Below, in pieces: positions 7,182 through 10,178 of a stretch of DNA of 10,178 nt. The stretch covers positions 1 to 10,178 of the forward strand of contig NZ_QUFB01000069.1 of the NCBI RefSeq assembly GCF_003478335.1, in the 5' to 3' direction. This stretch comes from Clostridium sp. AM49-4BH. Lineage in GTDB: Bacteria; Bacillota; Clostridia; Lachnospirales; Lachnospiraceae. Below the pieces are notes generated by a model, which was not told where the DNA came from, searched no databases, and was given only the letters and a program-made list of their open reading frames with translations. A program made the position numbers and the translations under genes. Positions within the stretch are counted from its first letter, which is position 1. Each line of letters begins with the position of its first letter.

Positions 7182-7198
7182 GAATAGGAGGCAGTTCT

Positions 7199-7444
7199 TT
7201 GAACGAAGACAAAATTTATGTAGATGTGAATGCCACATTTACCAAGGATGGAATGCTCCTTCCGAAAAGTTTTGTATGGGAGGATGGAGTAGAGTATGAG
7301 ATCAGCAAAGTGAAAGACATCCGGCGTGCAGCCAGCTTAAAGGCAGGCGGTGCCGGGATGCGATATACATGTGTCGTAGACGGAAAAGAAGTATATCTGT
7401 TCTATGAGGACAACAATATGTGGTTCATGGAGAAATCAGCTTAA
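7199..7444 (+). CDS. Small uncharacterised protein encoded behind the Y-family polymerase
   Basis: This 81-residue protein starts at TTG 7199, with AGGAGG 7 bases before it. The gene follows the polymerase stop by 17 bases, so it is in the same transcription unit. The sequence is rich in alternating hydrophobic and charged residues (KIYVDVNATF, FVWEDGVEYEISKV, MRYTCVVDGKEVYLFYEDN, MWFMEKSA), which suggests a small all-beta, SH3-like fold. It has no signal peptide and no membrane segment. I recognise no named family with certainty. Its place is like that of small accessory genes found behind other Y-family polymerases, so a role in binding or controlling the polymerase is plausible but only inferred from position. 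The frame stays open after its TAA to 7594. Confidence 0.8.
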   Translation: MNEDKIYVDVNATFTKDGMLLPKSFVWEDGVEYEISKVKDIRRAASLKAGGAGMRYTCVVDGKEVYLFYEDNNMWFMEKSA

Positions 7445-7628
7445 GCAGATCATGGCTTGCCATGGTCAACAGGCTTTAAGATCAGCAATGTCGGAGCGTC
7501 AGGACAGGGCGCATCGGGACTTCCGGCTCTAGTAATGGGCTTGCGAAGGTTGATTTCCCTTTCCCTTGCAAGTACAAATGTTGCGTGTTGGTAATAGCAA
7601 TTTTGTATGGTAGAGGAGTTGAACTGAA
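7445..7628 (+). other. GC-richer gap with an orphan open frame and a hairpin, possible edge of the integrative element
   Basis: After the stop of the small gene the same frame stays open for about 50 codons (7445-7591, stop 7592-7594) without a convincing start. It could be the tail of a lost gene. A hairpin is possible between CTTGCGAAGG (7540-7549) and CCCTTGCAAG (7563-7572). Base composition is visibly richer in G and C than the neighbours over 7480-7545. Confidence 0.4.
7448..7467. repeat. Near-perfect 20-bp palindrome behind the small gene
   Basis: GATCATGGC and GCCATGGTC flank two T bases; all nine pairs form, one as a T-G wobble. It starts 4 bases after the stop codon at 7442-7444. 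No T-run follows, so it is not a standard terminator; it could be an mRNA 3' hairpin or a protein-binding dyad. Confidence 0.6.
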
Positions 7629-7835
7629 TTGGAGAAGAATTGGAGTACAGTGCAGTTGCATTGCAGAGAGTGTAATGCGAGGATGATGGATTACACATTG
7701 TGTCAGGACGATGACCGGATCGTCCTGCAGGGCATTACGATCAAATGCAATCGCTGCAAACGGGTAATGATGTTGAAGAAATATACAGAAGGCATGATAC
7801 GGAAGCGTGCCGACAAAGGTGTGTTCCGTATCTGA
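7629..7835 (+). CDS. Small zinc-ribbon protein (Com-like)
   Basis: This 68-residue protein has two CxxC knuckles, C-R-E-C (12-15) and C-N-R-C (40-43), about 24 residues apart, so it should bind one zinc. The second knuckle, IKCNRCKRV, is like that of the phage Mu Com family of small zinc-finger regulators. Similar short proteins are common at the regulatory end of Clostridia integrative elements. The tail is basic (KKYTEGMIRKRADK), compatible with nucleic acid binding. The start is not certain: TTG 7629 has AGGAG 10 bases upstream, while in-frame GTG and TTG codons at 7650 and 7656 could also serve, the latter behind a GGAG. The gene ends inside a 7-bp-stem hairpin. Its function, possibly translational or transcriptional control within the element, is inference. 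Confidence 0.65.
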   Translation: MEKNWSTVQLHCRECNARMMDYTLCQDDDRIVLQGITIKCNRCKRVMMLKKYTEGMIRKRADKGVFRI

Positions 7836-7851
7836 CAGATCTGGGATCTGT
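7835..7851. repeat. Hairpin at the end of the zinc-ribbon gene
   Basis: ACAGATC and GATCTGT form a perfect 7-bp stem with a 3-base loop, beginning at the last base of the stop codon. No T-run follows, so termination is doubtful. Confidence 0.55.
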
Positions 7852-7925
7852 TACATAGAAACAAAATGACAAGTAAATGAACAGCCCACCTGATAAGGGC
7901 ACATCAGCAATGATGGAAGCACCAG

Positions 7926-7997
7926 AGACGCAGGGGAAAATGTGATAAACGATTACGTTATGTAAGATCTTTGTCGATTTTTCTCTGCGTCTTTTTG
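7926..7997 (+). terminator. Possible long-loop terminator
   Basis: AGACGCAG pairs perfectly with CTGCGTCT, and TTTTT follows the second arm. The ~50-base loop is longer than usual for an intrinsic terminator, so confidence is low. Confidence 0.35.
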
Positions 7998-8035
7998 TCG
8001 GAGAAAGTCGAAAGGAATATGTATAGGACAAAAAG

Positions 8036-8055
8036 TGTCATATATTGTCAGATAT
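8036..8055. repeat. Tandem 10-bp direct repeat, candidate operator
   Basis: TGTCATATAT is followed directly by TGTCAGATAT (one mismatch). Spacing of one helical turn puts both copies on one DNA face, as in repressor half-site arrays. Confidence 0.45.
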
Positions 8056-8184
8056 GTTTTAGAATAAGAATAATATTTTAATAGGCAAAGATTTTTACAT
8101 ACATAGTTACATAGCGAATTGTTGAATGAAATGTGGATGAACGCATGGAGTACTCTCTTTTGCAGAGAGGGCTGGTAACTAATG

Positions 8185-8217
8185 GTTGTAGAGGTCTTTT
8201 TTTATTGCCTCCGCAAC
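8185..8217 (+). promoter_or_regulatory. Leader hairpin before the XRE gene
   Basis: GTTGTAGAGG pairs with CCTCCGCAAC (nine of ten positions, one as a G-T wobble). The loop contains a run of seven T bases. It ends 16 bases before the AGGAGG of the next gene and could affect its expression. Confidence 0.45.
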
Positions 8218-8247
8218 AGATTCAGAAACTGAGAGGAGGTGATAATC

Positions 8248-8586
8248 GTGGAATATATGAATGATTATGATCCGAAAATGATTGGAAAACGTATAAAGGA
8301 AACTGCTCAGAGCAAGGGATATACAGCAGAGAAACTTTCAGAAATTACGGGGAATGGAATACACACCATAAACCGGATATATCAGGGCACTAGTATAAGC
8401 ACTGAATACATTTGTCAGCTCAGTCAAGTGTTAGGAGTATCCACAGATTATCTCCTTCTGGGAAAGAAGGATCGAATGGAGGAAAAACCAAGCAGGGAAG
8501 AAATTTTCCAAATTCTTGGCGGGTTAGACGATACAAAATTGATAAAATTGGCAGGTGCAGCAAAGATTCTTTATGACATTGCGTAG
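8248..8586 (+). CDS. XRE-family transcriptional regulator
   Basis: This 112-residue protein has an N-terminal helix-turn-helix: IGKRIKETAQSKGYTAEKLSEITG, the recognition segment IHTINRIYQG, then LSQVLGVSTDYLLLGK, the usual end of a Cro/CI HTH. A short C-terminal region of about 40 charged and helical residues probably dimerises. The GTG at 8248 is chosen because AGGAGG lies 8 bases before it; an ATG three codons on is possible, and a GTG at 8239 overlaps the ribosome site itself. It is a single-gene unit with a strong terminator starting at its stop codon, and a long structured leader precedes it. In integrative elements such regulators control excision or transfer genes; here that target is inferred from the excisionase 1.3 kb downstream. 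Confidence 0.88.
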   Translation: MEYMNDYDPKMIGKRIKETAQSKGYTAEKLSEITGNGIHTINRIYQGTSISTEYICQLSQVLGVSTDYLLLGKKDRMEEKPSREEIFQILGGLDDTKLIKLAGAAKILYDIA

Positions 8587-8636
8587 GTACATATTATTTG
8601 GATGAAAATTCTAATAATATGTACCTTTTTTCTTTT
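8586..8636 (+). terminator. Strong intrinsic terminator after the XRE gene
   Basis: GGTACATATTATT (8586-8598) and AATAATATGTACC (8613-8625) form a perfect 13-bp stem with a 14-base loop, followed by TTTTTTCTTTT. It begins at the last base of the stop codon, so it separates this gene from the operon that follows. Confidence 0.88.
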
Positions 8637-8639
8637 CTT

Positions 8640-8662
8640 AACTATACAAAAACTGTGTAGTT
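8640..8662. repeat. 9-bp inverted repeat behind the terminator
   Basis: AACTATACA and TGTGTAGTT pair over nine positions with one wobble, around a 5-base loop. It lies at the upstream edge of the region expected to hold the promoter of the next operon, so it is a candidate operator. Confidence 0.4.
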
Positions 8663-8713
8663 ATTTCGCTCATTCTCTACAGAAACTGTTCTTCATTTTT
8701 TCCTGGGGTTATT

Positions 8714-8763
8714 TTACGATAAATACAGGTCGTAAGACCGGATGACATGCGCATACATCGTAA
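8714..8763 (+). promoter_or_regulatory. Nested stem structure in the leader of the second XRE operon
   Basis: TTACGAT (8714-8720) pairs perfectly with ATCGTAA (8757-8763). Inside that stem lie a GGTC-GTAA-GACC hairpin (8728-8739) and the 8-base palindrome ATGCGCAT (8747-8754). Together they could fold as a three-way junction in RNA or as a cruciform in DNA. I do not recognise it as a known riboswitch class. Confidence 0.45.
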
Positions 8764-8818
8764 CGAAAAATATATGATGGCGGCTACATCAGGCTGCAGA
8801 AGAAGGAGTGTGTTTAAA

Positions 8819-9064
8819 ATGAGCGATATAGAAACAACGGATGTTGATATGTTTACGATAGGAAATAATCTTCGGGAGCTTCGAGAACAGAAAAGGGTAA
8901 CACAGATGCAGGTAGTTGATGTGTTGGGAGTTAGTTATACCCATTATGCAAAGATCGAAGAAGGTATGAGAGGTATGAGTCTGAAAATGCTGATAAAGTT
9001 GATCAGATATTTTGAAACAGATGCCAACACGATACTTGGAAGTGCAGCAATGGGGGTAGCGTGA
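8819..9064 (+). CDS. Second XRE-family transcriptional regulator, first gene of the excision operon
   Basis: In this 81-residue protein a helix-turn-helix fills residues about 12-72: IGNNLRELREQKRVTQMQVVDVLGV, YTHYAKIEEGMRGMS, then LIRYFETDANTIL. The ATG at 8819 is preceded by AAGGAG at a 10-base distance. The frame is open upstream to 8747, but that extension lacks a ribosome site and crosses the leader structure. The stop codon overlaps the start of the next gene by one base, so translation is coupled. Position and neighbours suggest it controls the operon of recombinase-like protein, PemK-type protein and excisionase, perhaps by acting against the repressor at 8248; that link is inferred only from layout. 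Confidence 0.87.
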   Translation: MSDIETTDVDMFTIGNNLRELREQKRVTQMQVVDVLGVSYTHYAKIEEGMRGMSLKMLIKLIRYFETDANTILGSAAMGVA

Positions 9065-9504
9065 TGGAAGCGAGAAGAGCAAGGAGAAGAGAAAAAAAGA
9101 AACAAAGAATGGCAAGACAGGAGAATATCCCTTGCATTGTGTTTCTGGCAACGGACGAAGAATCGTTTGAACTGGCAGAAAAGAAAGAGGATCGGCAGTT
9201 GCGATACATCAATCAATATGCAGATGCACATGGGTTGATTCCTATGAAGATCGTGCGTAAGAGCTGTTTTGCCCCGTATGTTGTAAATCAAATGTATAGC
9301 CGGTGTGTTGATTGGATGCAGCAGGGAAAGGCAGAGGCTATATTGGTTGCCAATATGGAGTATCTTGCTTTGGATGAAGAGGATGCCTATCGCAAGGTTG
9401 GACAAGTAAGAAAAGCGGGTTTTCGAATATTTTCTGTGGATGATGGAGAGTTGAAAATGAATATCCGATTCCGGGCGGAGAAAGAGAGGAAGAGAGGAAG
9501 ATAG
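9064..9504 (+). CDS. Serine-recombinase-like domain protein lacking catalytic residues
   Basis: This is a 146-residue protein. A very basic first 20 residues (RRARRREKKKQRMAR) precede a region with the pattern of a resolvase N-terminal domain. CIVFLAT (24-30) sits where resolvases have YxRVS. EDRQLRYINQYADAHGL (42-58) matches the Q-x-x-x-[IL]-x-x-[YF]-A-x-x-x-G-[YL] helix. MYSRCVDWMQQGKAEAILVAN (77-97) matches the helix and strand before the active-site arginines, and AGFRIFSVDDGE (118-129) the final strand. The nucleophilic Ser of the YxRxS motif and the RLxR arginines are not conserved (LAT and EYLAL instead), and there is no C-terminal DNA-binding domain beyond a short basic tail. It is therefore probably a non-catalytic structural or regulatory relative. 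The start may be ATG 9064 or GTG 9061. It ends one base before the next gene's ATG. Confidence 0.7.
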   Translation: MEARRARRREKKKQRMARQENIPCIVFLATDEESFELAEKKEDRQLRYINQYADAHGLIPMKIVRKSCFAPYVVNQMYSRCVDWMQQGKAEAILVANMEYLALDEEDAYRKVGQVRKAGFRIFSVDDGELKMNIRFRAEKERKRGR

Positions 9505-9505
9505 G

Positions 9506-9880
9506 ATGAAACAGAATAATATAAAGAATATATATCGTGGAGATATTATTTGGGTGGATTTGGGAGAATTTCCCGGCAGTCATAGACAATCTGGAAAAAG
9601 ACCATGTCTGGTTGTCAGTACAGATAAAGGAAATGGTCCGGTATATACAGTAATGCCGGGAACCAGCAAGCAGGAAAAGAAGGCATTTCCGGTACATGTG
9701 ACAGTATTTCAGAAGGATGTTTTTGGAAGGCTTGGAAAGACAACGGTTTTCATGGCAGAGCAGCTTGTAACAATAGATGACCGGCAGATTTTAATGAAAG
9801 CAGGGCATATTCCAGAGCAATCAGACATCATGCAAAAAATCAACGACCTTTTAAAGCGTCAGTTGGGTTTGGGAGAGTGA
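9506..9880 (+). CDS. PemK/MazF-type toxin family protein (endoribonuclease fold)
   Basis: This 124-residue protein is full length for the family. YRGDIIWVDLGEFPGSHRQSG (10-30) is the usual N-terminal strand and loop, KRPCLVVSTD (31-40) carries the conserved Arg (R32), MPGTSK (50-55) the conserved Thr (T53), and MAEQLVTIDDRQI (83-95) the later strands. It ends KINDLLKRQLGL. MazF/PemK toxins cut mRNA at short sequence motifs and are normally paired with a small antitoxin encoded directly upstream. Here the upstream partner is the recombinase-like protein, which does not look like MazE or PemI. It may thus be a solitary, domesticated member, or the upstream protein may play the antitoxin part; neither can be shown from sequence. 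The ATG lies one base after the preceding stop, with a GA-rich ribosome site inside the preceding gene. Confidence 0.9.
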   Translation: MKQNNIKNIYRGDIIWVDLGEFPGSHRQSGKRPCLVVSTDKGNGPVYTVMPGTSKQEKKAFPVHVTVFQKDVFGRLGKTTVFMAEQLVTIDDRQILMKAGHIPEQSDIMQKINDLLKRQLGLGE

Positions 9881-10092
9881 TGAGATTGGAATCAGATAAT
9901 ATGAACATTCCAATATGGGAAAAAGCGATGTTGACGAAACAAGAAGCTGCATTATACAGTCATATCGGAATCAACAAGCTTGAAGAAATGTTAAAAGTTC
10001 CAAATTGCCCATTTGTTTTATATGTTGGAAAGAAAAAACTGATAAAACGCAGGAAATTTGAAGAATATTTGTCCGAGCAGATCGAAATATAG
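9880..10092 (+). CDS. xis: Excisionase, Tn916 Xis type
   Basis: This 70-residue protein closely follows the layout of Tn916 Xis. IPIWEKAMLTKQEAALYSHI (10-29) corresponds to the IPIWERYTLTIEEASKYF segment, GINKLEEML (30-38) to the recognition helix, and GKKKLIKRRKFEEYL (50-64) to the wing and final helix with the conserved IKRKxFE. Such proteins bend DNA at the element's ends and steer the tyrosine integrase towards excision. The ATG at 9880 overlaps the stop of the PemK-type gene by one base; an ATG at 9901 directly before the conserved part is an alternative. A terminator-like hairpin follows the gene, and the next gene, starting at 10170, is in the usual place of the integrase. Confidence 0.9.
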   Translation: MRLESDNMNIPIWEKAMLTKQEAALYSHIGINKLEEMLKVPNCPFVLYVGKKKLIKRRKFEEYLSEQIEI

Positions 10093-10104
10093 GATTTTAC
10101 ATTT

Positions 10105-10150
10105 GAGCCTCTTTATGATATGATTAAATTTGAGTATTGAGGCTCTTTTT
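10105..10150 (+). terminator. Terminator-like hairpin between xis and the next gene
   Basis: GAGCCTC (10105-10111) pairs perfectly with GAGGCTC (10139-10145), followed at once by TTTTT. The 27-base loop is long, so it may attenuate rather than fully stop transcription into the downstream gene. Confidence 0.55.
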
Positions 10151-10169
10151 GTGTGAAAGGAGCTGCAAT

Positions 10170-10178
10170 ATGGGTAAA
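10170..10178 (+). CDS. Start of a downstream gene, probably the tyrosine integrase (partial, cut by window end)
   Basis: Only ATG GGT AAA (Met-Gly-Lys) is inside the window. AAAGGAG (10156-10162) stands 7 bases before the ATG, so a real start is likely. In Tn916-type elements the gene after xis is int; the identity is inferred from that order alone. Confidence 0.5.

Larger units (their letters stand above)
7852..8238 (+). other. Long structured intergenic region, no gene recognised
   Basis: About 390 bases hold no convincing gene but much structure. An inverted repeat of AGACGCAG (7926-7933) and CTGCGTCT (7985-7992) is followed by a T5 run. A tandem 10-bp repeat (8036-8055) lies further on. 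CTCTC/GAGAG forms a small hairpin at 8153-8169. A 10-bp stem with one mismatch and one wobble pair (8185-8217) carries seven T bases in its loop. Short stop-riddled frames are present but none has a start, a ribosome site and sensible composition together. A leader RNA or control region for the downstream XRE gene is the best guess. Confidence 0.5.
7629..10178 (+). mobile_element. Regulatory and excision end of an integrative element (Tn916-like), left limit uncertain
   Basis: Two XRE regulators, a zinc-ribbon protein, a recombinase-like protein, a PemK-type protein and a Tn916-type Xis lie on one strand, ending where an integrase should begin. This is the usual gene order at the integrase end of Clostridia integrative and conjugative elements. 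No transfer genes are in the window, and no att site can be identified. The left limit may lie in 7445-7628 or further upstream; the polymerase cassette could be cargo. Confidence 0.6.

Noticed and set aside
7860..7920. Short plus-strand peptide beginning MTSK and similar phrases behind the zinc-ribbon gene
   Set aside because: It is interrupted by stops after a few codons and lacks a ribosome site. It could be a fossil, but nothing supports a gene now.
8944..9405. Antisense open frame of 153 codons across the second XRE and recombinase-like genes
   Set aside because: It is rich in Ser, Leu, Ile and His with no domain, and lies opposite two well-supported coupled genes. It is longer than the genes it opposes only by chance.
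1..10178. CRISPR array, tRNA or rRNA genes
   Set aside because: No regularly spaced direct repeats, cloverleaf-like segments with a T-arm motif, or rRNA-like stretches were seen on either strand.

Overview
The window looks like chromosomal DNA from a gut Clostridia species, most likely Lachnospiraceae. The reasons are low-to-moderate GC, strong AGGAGG-type ribosome binding sites, frequent TTG/GTG starts, a bile-salt-hydrolase-type enzyme, and an integrative-element module with a Tn916-like excisionase. The family assignment is inference from gene content and protein style; no rRNA or other marker is present.

Layout. (a) 1-800: the C-terminus of a membrane protein, probably a transporter, overlaps a CDP-alcohol phosphatidyltransferase (PgsA-like phospholipid enzyme). 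(b) 926-1506: a short IS4-type element bounded by matching 18-bp inverted repeats. It holds one minus-strand ORF that looks like the two ends of a transposase fused by an in-frame internal deletion. Its right end abuts the last ~60 codons of a cardiolipin synthase gene (1507-1689) whose upstream part is missing. (c) 1711-2699: a choloylglycine hydrolase/bile salt hydrolase gene with all the expected catalytic residues but a one-base frameshift near 1977. (d) 2750-4564: an intact FtsH protease, followed by a solo copy of the IS end (4582-4600). (e) 4706-7444: a small Cro/CI-type regulator and an HTH-S24 LexA-like repressor (both minus strand), divergent from a Y-family DNA polymerase (plus strand, frameshifted near 6461) and a small uncharacterised protein. 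The divergent region holds two recognisable promoters, a 17-bp palindrome over the repressor -10 box, and a Gram-positive SOS/LexA box ahead of the polymerase. (f) 7445-10178: what appears to be the regulatory and recombination end of an integrative element: a zinc-ribbon protein, a highly structured ~400-bp intergenic region, an XRE regulator with a strong terminator, then a compact operon of a second XRE regulator, a catalytically degenerate serine-recombinase-like protein, a PemK/MazF-type protein and a Tn916-type excisionase. The window ends on the first codons of the next gene, probably the integrase.

How it fits together. Regions (a)-(b) look like a former phospholipid-synthesis locus (PgsA-like plus cardiolipin synthase) disrupted by an IS. 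Region (e) reads as a DNA-damage-responsive translesion synthesis cassette under a self-cleaving repressor. Region (f) reads as a control module that couples lysogeny-type repressors to excision. Two single-base frameshifts, in the hydrolase and the polymerase, sit in nearly the same sequence context. That leaves open whether they are real decay or assembly error.
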